Origin: Halostagnicola larsenii XH-48
GTDB taxonomy: Archaea > Halobacteriota > Halobacteria > Halobacteriales > Natrialbaceae
NCBI RefSeq assembly: GCF_000517625.1
Contig: NZ_CP007055.1
Span: 2,666,001-2,730,000, forward strand
DNA length: 64,000 nt
Reading direction: 5' to 3'
The notes under the pieces were generated by a model. It worked only from the letters and a program-made list of their open reading frames with translations, had not been told where the DNA came from and searched no databases. The position numbers and the translations under genes are program-made. Below are positions 27,886 through 35,865 of this stretch, in pieces. How positions within the stretch are numbered: the stretch's first letter is position 1; every line of letters begins with the position of its first letter.

Positions 27886-28404
27886 ATGTACACGCGCATT
27901 GCAACCCAGGACGACGCCCTCGAGGTCCGGCGGATTCTCGACGCGGCGATGTTAGAGCCCGGCGACGTCGAGAGTCGAATCGACGCGAACGACGTCTTCG
28001 TCGCGGGGGATCGGTGGCCGGCGACTCGCGCCGACCACGGCAGATCGGCACAGGGCGGTGGGAGCACACGAACTGAGAGCGACGACGCAGCACAGATTGG
28101 ACGTGAGGAGTCGACAGATACCGACGAGCGGATACTCGGAGCCATCGTCCTCGAGCCGCTCGCGGACGTTGGGGAGCCGCCCGAATCCGCTGCAGAGGGA
28201 GCCCACGTCAGCGCGATCGGCGTTCGACGGCGACATCGAGGACGGGGGATCGGACGTGCGCTAATCGAACGCGCACTCGAGCGCGAGGGCCGGTTGACCG
28301 CACACTTCGACGCCGGCGTTCGGCCGTTTTACGAGTCGCTCGAGTTTTCGATCGAGGCAATCGACGACGAGCGGTATCGGGGCTCGCTGGCCGGACCGCG
28401 CTGA
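27886..28404 (+). CDS. GNAT-family N-acetyltransferase
   Basis: 172 aa. The acetyl-CoA binding motif is RRRHRGRGIGRALIERAL (about 115-132), and the C-terminal strand PFYESLEFS is typical of GNATs. Residues 46-80 form a Ser/Asp/Gly-rich insertion between strands 2 and 3, unusual for the fold. Substrate unknown. It follows the membrane protein by 49 bp and could be co-transcribed. Confidence 0.82.
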   Translation: MYTRIATQDDALEVRRILDAAMLEPGDVESRIDANDVFVAGDRWPATRADHGRSAQGGGSTRTESDDAAQIGREESTDTDERILGAIVLEPLADVGEPPESAAEGAHVSAIGVRRRHRGRGIGRALIERALEREGRLTAHFDAGVRPFYESLEFSIEAIDDERYRGSLAGPR

Positions 28405-28452
28405 GAGGACGGGGCGCTGTCTTCGGAGAGGACGAGTCGGTTATCGCTTAAA

Positions 28453-28544
28453 GCATGGGTCAGTCATCCCTGAAAGTGCGGATCAGTCATCTCTGAGAGC
28501 GCGGGTCGGTTAGCTCTGAGCGCGCGGGTTGGTTTTATGAACGA
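28453..28544. repeat. Four imperfect 23-bp tandem units
   Basis: Units begin at 28453, 28476, 28499 and 28522. Each contains a GCGCGGGTCRGT-like core followed by about CATCTCTGA; the fourth is only half conserved and runs into the TATA-like box of the next gene. They fill most of the gap between the GNAT gene and a small membrane protein. Confidence 0.7.
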
Positions 28545-28565
28545 GACCGTGGTACGTCGGTGCGC

Positions 28566-28934
28566 ATGAATCTACAACGGCTCCTCCGCGGTGATCCCGG
28601 ACGGAATTCGCTGCTGTACCTCGGGATCGGCGTCATCTCGCTGATGAAAGCCCTCGCCGTTCGAGATGACTCCGCACGGTTTCGCCGAGAACTGCTCGAC
28701 GCCGGGCTATTCATCGGCGTCGGTCTCGCCCTGCGACGGTACAGCACGATGCGGGCACAAAAGCGCGCGGAACTCGAGGAACAGCTTCCGAACTGGATCG
28801 TCGACGCCGCCGGCTCGACGGGGTCACAGAGCGGTCTACGAACGCGAGCGAAACGACGGCTCACCAGCAGGACGAAAGCGGAGCCGAGACCGACGCTCGG
28901 CGACCGTGCGCGACGTGTCCTACAAAAGCGCTAA
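28566..28934 (+). CDS. Small membrane protein with basic tail, unknown function
   Basis: 122 aa. Two weak hydrophobic segments (about 12-30 and 43-58) are followed by a basic C-terminus rich in Arg/Lys (TRAKRRLTSRTK), unusual for a halophile protein. ATG 28566 lies about 32 bp after GGTTTTATG (28530-28538), a TATA candidate at the end of the 23-bp repeats. No family recognised. Confidence 0.6.
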   Translation: MNLQRLLRGDPGRNSLLYLGIGVISLMKALAVRDDSARFRRELLDAGLFIGVGLALRRYSTMRAQKRAELEEQLPNWIVDAAGSTGSQSGLRTRAKRRLTSRTKAEPRPTLGDRARRVLQKR

Positions 28935-28999
28935 CTGTGCCTGGAGGCTGAAAAAGCGCTCACCGACAGACTGCAAGAACACGCTCCGCAGAAGCGTCT

Positions 29000-30346
29000 T
29001 CACCTCGAGACGGGCTCGAGTTCGGCGGTGAAGTGGCGCAGTTCCGGAATCTCGGGCTCGGTCGCGAGTCGGAGCCCGTCGACTGTATCGCGGTTTTCGT
29101 AGGCTCTTTTGACCGTCTCGAGAACGTGTTCGAAGTGTTCCTGATGGTAGGTTCGACGCGGAATCGCGAGGCGGACGAGTTCCGGCCGGTCCGAATCGGG
29201 GAACGCGAAGCTGCCGAGTTCGACCCCGCGAACCCCGCCTTCGCGGTAGAGTTCGCAGACGAGGACCTGTCCGGGGAACTCGCTCGAGTCGAGATGAGGG
29301 TAAAACGACCCGGCGTCGAGATAGACGGCGTGGCCGCCGACGGGCGTGTAGGTTGGGATGTCGGCTTCCTCGAGCATCGATCCGAGCGTTCGAACCTGCT
29401 CGATTCGGTCCTCGATGTAGGCGTCGGTGACCGCCTCGCGAAGCCCGACGGCCATCGCCTCTATGTCCCGGCCGGCCATGCCGCCGTAGGTCGGGAACCC
29501 TTCGTAGAGGATGGCTCGGCTCTTACAGCGCTCGAAGAGGGCTTCGTCTCGAGTCGCGACGAACCCGCCCGTGTTCGCGAGGCCGTCTTTCTTCCCGCTC
29601 ATCACGACGGCGTCGGCGTACTCGAGTTGTTCTCGAGCGATGTCGGCGACGGACATCTCGGCGTACTCGTCCTCGCGTTCGCGGACGAAGAAGGCGTTCT
29701 CGGCAAATCGACAGGCGTCGATGACGAACGTGGCGTCGATCTCATCGGCGAAGGCGCGAACCCGGCGCGTGTTCTCGATGCTGACCGGTTGGCCCGCCGT
29801 CGAGTTGTTGGTGATCGTCGAGATGACCAGCGGCACGTTCTCCGCGCCGACCTCCGAGACGGCCTCGCGGGCGCGCTCGACGGAGAAGTTCCCCTTGAAC
29901 GACTCGGCGGCGCTCAGGTCGTGTGCGCCTTCAATCGGGCAGTCGACGGCTTCCGCACCCTGATTCGCGACGTGCGCTCGAGTCGTATCGAAGTGGGTGT
30001 TGTTCGGGACGACGTCGCCCTCGGAGAGAATGGACCCGTAGAGCACGTTCTCCGCGCCTCGGCCCTGATGGGCCGGGATCACGTACGGGAACCCCATCAC
30101 GTCCGCGACGGCCGACTCGAGCCGTTCGAAACTCGGCGACCCGGCATAGGACTCGTCGCCGCGGTGCAACGCGGCCCACTGCTCGTCGCTCATCGCTCCC
30201 GTTCCGCTATCGGTGAGAAGATCGATGTAGACGTCGTCGGCCGCGAGCGCGAAGACGTTGTAGCCGGCTTCCTCGAGCGCGCGTTCGCGCTCGTCCCTGC
30301 CGGGTAACCGGATCCGTTCTACGGCTTTTGACTTGTAAGCAACCAT
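29000..30346 (-). CDS. tnaA: Tryptophanase/tyrosine phenol-lyase family (beta-eliminating lyase)
   Basis: 448 aa PLP enzyme that splits tryptophan to indole, pyruvate and ammonia in the best-known members. It matches E. coli TnaA along the length: DVYIDLLTDSGTGAMS (39-54), PAHQGRGAE (91-99), DACRFAENAFFVREREDEY (210-228), the PLP lysine pair in SGKKDG (K252-K253), YEGFPTYGGM, and the C-terminal RLAIPRRTYHQEH. Tryptophan rather than tyrosine is inferred from closeness to TnaA. Start ATG 30346 fits the family N-terminus. It is divergent from an acyl-CoA ligase; no tryptophan permease is in view. Confidence 0.9.
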   Translation of the reverse strand: MVAYKSKAVERIRLPGRDERERALEEAGYNVFALAADDVYIDLLTDSGTGAMSDEQWAALHRGDESYAGSPSFERLESAVADVMGFPYVIPAHQGRGAENVLYGSILSEGDVVPNNTHFDTTRAHVANQGAEAVDCPIEGAHDLSAAESFKGNFSVERAREAVSEVGAENVPLVISTITNNSTAGQPVSIENTRRVRAFADEIDATFVIDACRFAENAFFVREREDEYAEMSVADIAREQLEYADAVVMSGKKDGLANTGGFVATRDEALFERCKSRAILYEGFPTYGGMAGRDIEAMAVGLREAVTDAYIEDRIEQVRTLGSMLEEADIPTYTPVGGHAVYLDAGSFYPHLDSSEFPGQVLVCELYREGGVRGVELGSFAFPDSDRPELVRLAIPRRTYHQEHFEHVLETVKRAYENRDTVDGLRLATEPEIPELRHFTAELEPVSR

Positions 30347-30383
30347 GAAATGGCCGACGGCCTCGAGATTGTTTACTCTATCT

Positions 30384-30392
30384 GATATAAAG
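30384..30392 (-). promoter_or_regulatory. TATA box for tnaA
   Basis: CTTTATATC on the minus strand; predicted transcription start near 30362, giving a leader of about 16 nt. Confidence 0.6.
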
Positions 30393-30506
30393 TGGCCATC
30401 GAGGGGCCGACCCGGCACCCAGTCGACGGCTTCGCGCAGTAATGGACTGAAACGCGTTCGACTGAGCCGTCGCCAATTTCGGTAGGCTGACAGTGTGATA
30501 CCAACA

Positions 30507-30517
30507 CATACTATTAT
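30507..30517 (+). promoter_or_regulatory. TATA box for the acyl-CoA ligase gene
   Basis: CATACTATTAT, predicted start about 30539 and the ATG at 30543, so nearly leaderless. It supports that start over the in-frame codons upstream, which would precede the transcript. Confidence 0.55.
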
Positions 30518-30542
30518 GAGGAATAGGACAGAATCCAGAGAC

Positions 30543-32174
30543 ATGGCTGGGTACGACCAGACGTTGAGACCGTTTCTGTGGCGTGCCGAACGACTGTATC
30601 CTGACCGAGAGGTCGTCTCGCGGACCCACGAGGGGATCGAACGACACACGTACAGCGAGTACGCCGATCGAACCCGGCAGTTAGCGAACGCGCTCTCTGA
30701 TCTCGGAGTCGGCGACGGGGGCGAGCGGGTCGGCACGTTCTGCTGGAATCACAGCAGACACGCCGAAATCTACTTCGGGGCGCCCAACATCGGGGGACAA
30801 CTGCACACGATCAATCCGCTGCTTCCGCCCGAGCACATTCAGTACATCGTCGAGAACGCCGCGGACGCGGTGCTTTTCGTCGATCCCTCGCTGCTCGAGC
30901 CCCTCGAAGCGGCCTACGACGAGGCGGCGTTCTCGAGCGTCGAGCAGTACGTCGTCATCGGAACGGAGGTCCCCGAAACGAGTCTCGGTCCCGTCACCGA
31001 CTACGAGTCCTTTATCGGTGGACAGCCGACCGAGTACGACTGGCCCGAACTCGACGAGGAAACGCCGGCGGGGATGTGCTACACCTCCGGAACCACCGGC
31101 AAGCCCAAAGGCGTCGAGTACACCCAGCGGATGCTGTGGTCGCACACGATGTCCACGCTCACCCCGCAAGGACTCGGCGTTCGCGACGCCGACGTTGTGA
31201 TGCCCGTCGTCCCGATGTTCCACGTCAACGCCTGGGGACTGCCGTTTACGGCCACCGCCGCCGGCGCGAAGCACGTCTATCCCGGCCCCTCGCCCTCCCC
31301 CGCCGACCTCGTTTCGCTCATCGAGGAGGAAGGCGTCACCCTCACCGCCGGCGTGCCGACGGTCTGGCTCGGCGTCCTCGAGTATCTCGAAGAGAACGAC
31401 GCGGACCTCTCCTCGTTAGAGCGCATCGTCATCGGCGGCAGCGCGGCCCCCAAAAGCCTGATCGAGCGGTACGACGACCTCGGCGTCGACGTCGTCCACG
31501 CCTGGGGAATGACCGAGATGTCGCCCGTCGGGACCGTCGCACACATCAAGGAAGGACTCGGCGACCTCTCGGCCGACCAGCAGTACGAGAAACGCGGCAA
31601 ACAGGGACTGGTCGTCCCCGGCCTCGAGTTCAAAGTGGTCGACGACGACGGCGAGGAAATCGAGTGGAACGGCGAGGAGTTCGGCGAACTGTACGTTCGG
31701 GGCCCGTGGGTGACCGACTCGTACTTCAAACGCCCCGACGCGAACGAGGCGGATTTCGAGGGCTCGTGGCTCAAAACCGGCGACATCGTCACCGTCGACG
31801 ACGAGGGCTACATCCAGATCGTCGACCGCGCCAAGGACGTGATCAAAAGCGGCGGCGAGTGGATCTCCTCGGTCGAACTCGAGAACGCGATCATGGCCCA
31901 CGACGCCGTCAGCGAGGCGACCGTCATCGGCGTCCCCCACGAACGCTGGCAGGAACGACCCGCCGCGTTCGTGGTTCCCGCCGACGGTGCGGACCTCGAG
32001 GAAGACGAGTTCGAGAGCGAACTCGAGTCTTTCGTCGGCGAGAGCTACCCCGACTGGTGGACGCCCGACACCGTGGTCTTCATCGACGAGGTACCGAAGA
32101 CCGCGACCGGGAAGTTCAACAAGAAGGTGCTACGCGAGGAGTACGCGACGGAGGATCTGCTCGCAGAGGAGTAA
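30543..32174 (+). CDS. Acyl-CoA synthetase (AMP-forming, long/medium-chain fatty-acid type)
   Basis: 543 aa member of the acyl-adenylate family. The P-loop-like motif is [16 protein letters not shown] (about 178-193). Further motifs are GWGMTEMSP-like [11 protein letters not shown] (about 320), the hinge [32 protein letters not shown] with the linker Asp, and the catalytic lysine in [12 protein letters not shown] near the end. Length and motifs match long/medium-chain ligases of haloarchaea. Substrate chain length cannot be read from sequence. Divergent from tnaA. Confidence 0.9.
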   Translation: MAGYDQTLRPFLWRAERLYPDREVVSRTHEGIERHTYSEYADRTRQLANALSDLGVGDGGERVGTFCWNHSRHAEIYFGAPNIGGQLHTINPLLPPEHIQYIVENAADAVLFVDPSLLEPLEAAYDEAAFSSVEQYVVIGTEVPETSLGPVTDYESFIGGQPTEYDWPELDEETPAGMCYTSGTTGKPKGVEYTQRMLWSHTMSTLTPQGLGVRDADVVMPVVPMFHVNAWGLPFTATAAGAKHVYPGPSPSPADLVSLIEEEGVTLTAGVPTVWLGVLEYLEENDADLSSLERIVIGGSAAPKSLIERYDDLGVDVVHAWGMTEMSPVGTVAHIKEGLGDLSADQQYEKRGKQGLVVPGLEFKVVDDDGEEIEWNGEEFGELYVRGPWVTDSYFKRPDANEADFEGSWLKTGDIVTVDDEGYIQIVDRAKDVIKSGGEWISSVELENAIMAHDAVSEATVIGVPHERWQERPAAFVVPADGADLEEDEFESELESFVGESYPDWWTPDTVVFIDEVPKTATGKFNKKVLREEYATEDLLAEE

Positions 32175-32317
32175 ACTGCCTCGGCGTCTCGGACCGCGAG
32201 ATCTCGAAGCGTCCAAAGACGGGTTAGTAAGGACGAATCGGGACTATACCCCCGTGATTCGCTGACTCGGCGAACGCTAGTGATGTACTATAGGTACCTA
32301 CGATCAATCACTGGTCG

Positions 32318-32701
32318 ATGAACGAATCTCGATCGCTTCCCGAACGGCTCACCGACGACCTGACGGCAGATCTGTCGGTCAGCATCGCCGCGGTCGCCAT
32401 CGCACTCGTCGCGTTTTTCCTCGCTCCGGTCGGGGAAAGCGTCGGCAATCGATTCCTGTTGATCTGTACGCTCGGCATCTTTATCCCGTACGCGTACGGC
32501 GAGTACTGGCCGGTCGAGTATTCGCCGACGTACGCGGTCGTCTGGACGATCGCGGCGGGCCTCGTAACGTCGGGGCTCTTTATCGGGGTCTTTGCGGTGG
32601 CCCAGTCCGTGCTGTCGAGTACCGCTGCGGGGGTCGTCGCGTTTGTTGCAACCGTCTGCGTGCAGTACGGGATCGCGATGGTGTTCCCCCGCGTTCGCTA
32701 A
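32318..32701 (+). CDS. Four-segment membrane protein, unknown function
   Basis: 127 aa with hydrophobic segments at about 22-40, 45-62, 70-95 and 100-122 after a polar N-terminus (MNESRSLPERLTDDLTADLS). No motif for a specific activity. Monocistronic as far as visible. Confidence 0.65.
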   Translation: MNESRSLPERLTDDLTADLSVSIAAVAIALVAFFLAPVGESVGNRFLLICTLGIFIPYAYGEYWPVEYSPTYAVVWTIAAGLVTSGLFIGVFAVAQSVLSSTAAGVVAFVATVCVQYGIAMVFPRVR

Positions 32702-32905
32702 CGACGGACCGAAGACGGGAAACGACGTACTCGAGGAAGGGAGCCGCCGAAACGAACGGAGCCGAACGGCGTGTGACACAGAACGCAAAACATACATCGA
32801 GAATCGTACGTGATAGTCGTGACGGGACCTTACCGGACGGGGCGAGACGAATTTCAAACACGCGTTCGGAACTCGAGACGCCGGACCATCGCAGAGCCAC
32901 GACAC

Positions 32906-33283
32906 GTGAGCGAATCAAATCGAGACGACAACGACGAGCGTGGATCCGATCGATCCCACGAGATATTCGCCCAGCTCGACGACGAGTACGCGCGCGAAAT
33001 CCTCGTCGAGACGGTCAATGGCTCGCGGTCGGCACACGAACTCAGCGAGGCGTGCGACGCCTCGTTGTCGACGATCTACCGGCGGGCTGAACGGCTCATC
33101 GAGTGTGGACTCCTCGCAGAGCAGACCGTCGTCGAAGCGGACGGGAACCACTACAGCGTGTACGAAGCCCGACTCGACAACCTCACGGTCGACTTAGACG
33201 AGGACGGCTTCACCGTCACGATCGAATCGAAACCGACGGAGAGCCTCTCAGACCGGTTCACAAGTATGTGGGAGGGACTTTGA
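32906..33283 (+). CDS. Winged-helix transcriptional regulator (ArsR-like)
   Basis: 125 aa from GTG 32906. Residues 15-80 form a winged helix (IFAQLDDEYAREILVETVN, then SAHELSEACDASLSTIYRRAERLIECGLL). A C-terminal beta stretch follows. An upstream in-frame ATG at 32810 would add a basic, non-conserved-looking 32 residues, so GTG is preferred. The next gene begins 1 bp after its stop and encodes a three-segment membrane protein, a pairing repeated in haloarchaea (recollection). Confidence 0.8.
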   Translation: MSESNRDDNDERGSDRSHEIFAQLDDEYAREILVETVNGSRSAHELSEACDASLSTIYRRAERLIECGLLAEQTVVEADGNHYSVYEARLDNLTVDLDEDGFTVTIESKPTESLSDRFTSMWEGL

Positions 33284-33284
33284 T

Positions 33285-33617
33285 ATGACACTGACTCCAG
33301 CGGCGACGAACCTCTCGTTCGACTACCTGACGTTACTTTCGGTGACGCTCGTCGCGATCGGGTTGGCGCTGTTCATCGTGTTTCAGGCCTATCGCGGCTA
33401 TCGCCACCACGAGAGCCGTCGAATGCTATTTCTGGCGCTGGGATTGTGCCTGCTGACGATCGTTCCGTTCGCGTTTTCGATCGTCGTCGATTCGGTAGCG
33501 CAATTAACGACGCTCGAGCCTCGGGTCAGGTCGTACTACCTTCCGATGGCGAGCCGTCTCAGCGAAGTCGGCGGACTCGGTTGTCTGCTCTATTCGCTTC
33601 TGATCGACGCTGAGTGA
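33285..33617 (+). CDS. Small membrane protein paired with HTH regulator (DUF7521-like)
   Basis: 110 aa with three hydrophobic segments (about 14-36, 47-66, 88-105). It begins 1 bp after the HTH stop, so the two are co-translated. A second protein of the same look, without an adjacent HTH gene, is at 53220-53531. The membrane partner may sense a signal for the regulator (inference). Confidence 0.72.
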   Translation: MTLTPAATNLSFDYLTLLSVTLVAIGLALFIVFQAYRGYRHHESRRMLFLALGLCLLTIVPFAFSIVVDSVAQLTTLEPRVRSYYLPMASRLSEVGGLGCLLYSLLIDAE

Positions 33618-33647
33618 CGATTTCCACGTCCGCCGCGCAACTGACGG

Positions 33648-33794
33648 TTAGAGAAGCAACGAAACGACCGCGAGCACCAGAAAGATGAGCACGAGCCACT
33701 TCGCGATCGTCATCGTGATCCCCGCGATCCCGCTCAGGCCGAAGAAGCCCGCGATTACTGCGATGACGAAGAACGTGAGTGCGAGTTCTAACAT
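33648..33794 (-). CDS. 48-aa DUF1328/YtjA-type membrane protein
   Basis: Reads MLELALTFFVIAVIAGFFG, then GIAGITMTIAKWLVLIFLV, then AVVSLLL. Two hydrophobic helices are separated by the GLSGIAG turn, which is the signature of the short DUF1328 proteins of bacteria and archaea. Too short for normal gene callers. TATA-like ATTTTCAC lies near 33820. Function unknown. Confidence 0.85.
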   Translation of the reverse strand: MLELALTFFVIAVIAGFFGLSGIAGITMTIAKWLVLIFLVLAVVSLLL

Positions 33795-33898
33795 GGCTCG
33801 AACAATGTGCCATCCGTGAAAATCACTTGAGCCAGACTATGCAAGCCAGGAGAATGCGAGGCGAATAAAAACGAGGCGATCGGAACCGCTCTCGAGAC

Positions 33899-35077
33899 CT
33901 AGAACAGGTCTTGCGTTATTTCTAAAGTTTCCTCGCGGTCGTCCCAGTCGACGACGAGCGCGACGCTGGTCGCGCTCGTGATAATGTCCTGGAGGTTGAT
34001 CCGGGCGTCCGAGAGCGGGTTGACGATGTCGCTGATGATCCCTGGCTGGTTCGGCAGTTCGCCGCCGGTCACGCGGACGACCGCCATCGGCGAGTCGACG
34101 GTGACGCTCGAGAACTCGTCGCGGGCGATGACCTCGCGATGGAGGATGTTTTCGGCTCGCTCGGATTCCTCTTCGTCGATGTAAAACGTCACCGTGTCAA
34201 CGCCGCTTGCGACGGCTTCGATGTTGACGTCGCTCTCGCCGAGCGCTTGGGAAAGGTGCTGGAAGACACCGGGCTGGTTTCGAATCGCCCGACCCGCGAC
34301 GGTGAGACAGGCGATCGGTCGCTCCCGAAGATCGACGAGGTTCTGAAACTCGCCTTCGATGCTCGTCCCGCCGCTGAGAAGGTCGCCGTGCTGGTAATGG
34401 ACGACCCGAACGTCGAGGGTGTTGTCCTTGTACGAAAGCGCAGAGGGCGCGACGACCTCTGCGCCCCGGAACGACAGGTTTCGAAGTTCGTCGACGGAGA
34501 TTTCGCCGACGTTTCTGGCCCCTTCGACGACCCGCGGATCGCCGGTCATGACGCCCTCGACGTCGGTGACGATGACGACCTCGTCCGCGTCCATGTACTT
34601 GCCGAGCATGACGGCCGTCGTGTCGCTGCCGCCCCGACCGAGCGTGGTGATCGAGCCGTTCGTTCCCTCCGCGAGGAATCCGGTGATGACCGGCACGACG
34701 TCCTCGAGGGTCTCGGCGACCTCGAAGGCGCGCCGTTGGGTCTCCTCGACGTCGACCTCGCCGTGCTCGTCGGTGATAATCGGCCAATCCTCGCTGCCCG
34801 GCTCGAGGAATCGCGCTTCGATGTCGCGGGCCGAAAGCGCCGCTTTAAGCATCCTGACGGAGGTTCGCTCGCCCATGCTGACGATCTGGGCTCTGTCCTC
34901 GTCGCCGGTTTCGAACGTAATATCCTCGAGCAAATCGTCGGTGGTCGATCCCATCGCGCTCGCGACGACGGCGATTTCGTGGCCGTCTTCGACTGCCGCA
35001 GCGACGGAATCTGCGGCCCGGTTGATTCGGTCGCCCGTTCCGAGACTCGTTCCCCCGAATTTAGCTACGACGCGCAT
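33899..35077 (-). CDS. lysC: Aspartate kinase
   Basis: 392 aa. It makes aspartyl phosphate for Lys, Thr and Met synthesis. The N-terminal amino-acid kinase domain begins with MRVVAKFGGTSLGTGDRI and includes the FLAEGTNGSITTLGRGGSDTTA catalytic region (about 143-164). Two C-terminal ACT domains start near 265 (LTVAGRAIRNQPGVFQHL) and 340 (VRVTGGELPNQPGIISDI), the allosteric part. ATG 35077 places the KFGGTS motif at residue 6, as is standard. Next to a divergent GNAT gene. Confidence 0.93.
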   Translation of the reverse strand: MRVVAKFGGTSLGTGDRINRAADSVAAAVEDGHEIAVVASAMGSTTDDLLEDITFETGDEDRAQIVSMGERTSVRMLKAALSARDIEARFLEPGSEDWPIITDEHGEVDVEETQRRAFEVAETLEDVVPVITGFLAEGTNGSITTLGRGGSDTTAVMLGKYMDADEVVIVTDVEGVMTGDPRVVEGARNVGEISVDELRNLSFRGAEVVAPSALSYKDNTLDVRVVHYQHGDLLSGGTSIEGEFQNLVDLRERPIACLTVAGRAIRNQPGVFQHLSQALGESDVNIEAVASGVDTVTFYIDEEESERAENILHREVIARDEFSSVTVDSPMAVVRVTGGELPNQPGIISDIVNPLSDARINLQDIITSATSVALVVDWDDREETLEITQDLF

Positions 35078-35307
35078 AGAGACACCCCACAATCGACGTG
35101 AGTGGCCGTGGTATTGCTCATGTGCCAGTTCATTACAAGAGCGAGCAAATAACTGTGTCCCATCGGTCGCGTTTTTACCCGCGACCGGATCGACGCGAAC
35201 GATTCGGTACGAGGGGTCAGACGGGTCGGTCCAACCGCGCCTACAGTGATGGCGAGGGTCCAATCACTCTCACGGCGGTGTCGAATACCGACGCGCCGCC
35301 GGGCGGG

Positions 35308-35316
35308 ATTTATAGT
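35308..35316 (+). promoter_or_regulatory. TATA box for the GNAT-like gene
   Basis: ATTTATAGT centred 29 bp before ATG 35341; predicts a leaderless transcript. Confidence 0.65.
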
Positions 35317-35340
35317 AGTGCAAGCCATTACCACACAATA

Positions 35341-35784
35341 ATGAACATACGCGACGCACTCGAGGCCGATGCCGATGCGCTTGCGTCCATCGCTGACTCG
35401 CCAACTGACGTGATGCGGAATCTCGTGCACGATCGGACGGTCCGCGTCGCTGAAGACAGCACCCACGATCCAAACGCGGACGTTCAGGCCAGCGACACGC
35501 AGTACGACGAATCGAATCCCGAGGACCTGCTCGGGTTCGTGAGTTTTGACGCGAAAGACGACACGGTCCACGTCACCCAGATCGGCGGCACGGACGACGC
35601 CTGCGTCGAACTGCTGGCCGAGCCCGTTCGGTTCGCGGAGGGTGAATCGATGACCGTCGAACTCCTCGTCCCGCCGGAGGCCGACGGCGTCAAAGCCGCC
35701 GCCGACCAACTCGGCTTTCGAAACTGCGGGTCGGGCCCCCGGTTCGAAAACGCGCGCACGGAGAAGTTTCAGCTCGAGCCCTGA
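35341..35784 (+). CDS. GNAT-like acetyltransferase-fold protein
   Basis: 147 aa. The start (MNIRDALEADADALASIAD) and the pattern ending in AADQLGFRNCGSGPRFENARTEKF look like the GNAT fold, but the usual acetyl-CoA loop (R/Q-x-x-G-x-G/A) is not clear, so activity is doubtful. Residues 40-60 form an acidic insertion. ATG 35341 fits the TATA box. Confidence 0.68.
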   Translation: MNIRDALEADADALASIADSPTDVMRNLVHDRTVRVAEDSTHDPNADVQASDTQYDESNPEDLLGFVSFDAKDDTVHVTQIGGTDDACVELLAEPVRFAEGESMTVELLVPPEADGVKAAADQLGFRNCGSGPRFENARTEKFQLEP

Positions 35785-35865
35785 TTCGACTCGAGCCGTG
35801 ATAGATTAGGGCTCGGTTTCGACTCGAGCACGTTCGACCCGAACACAAGAGAGAGTGTCGGCGTC

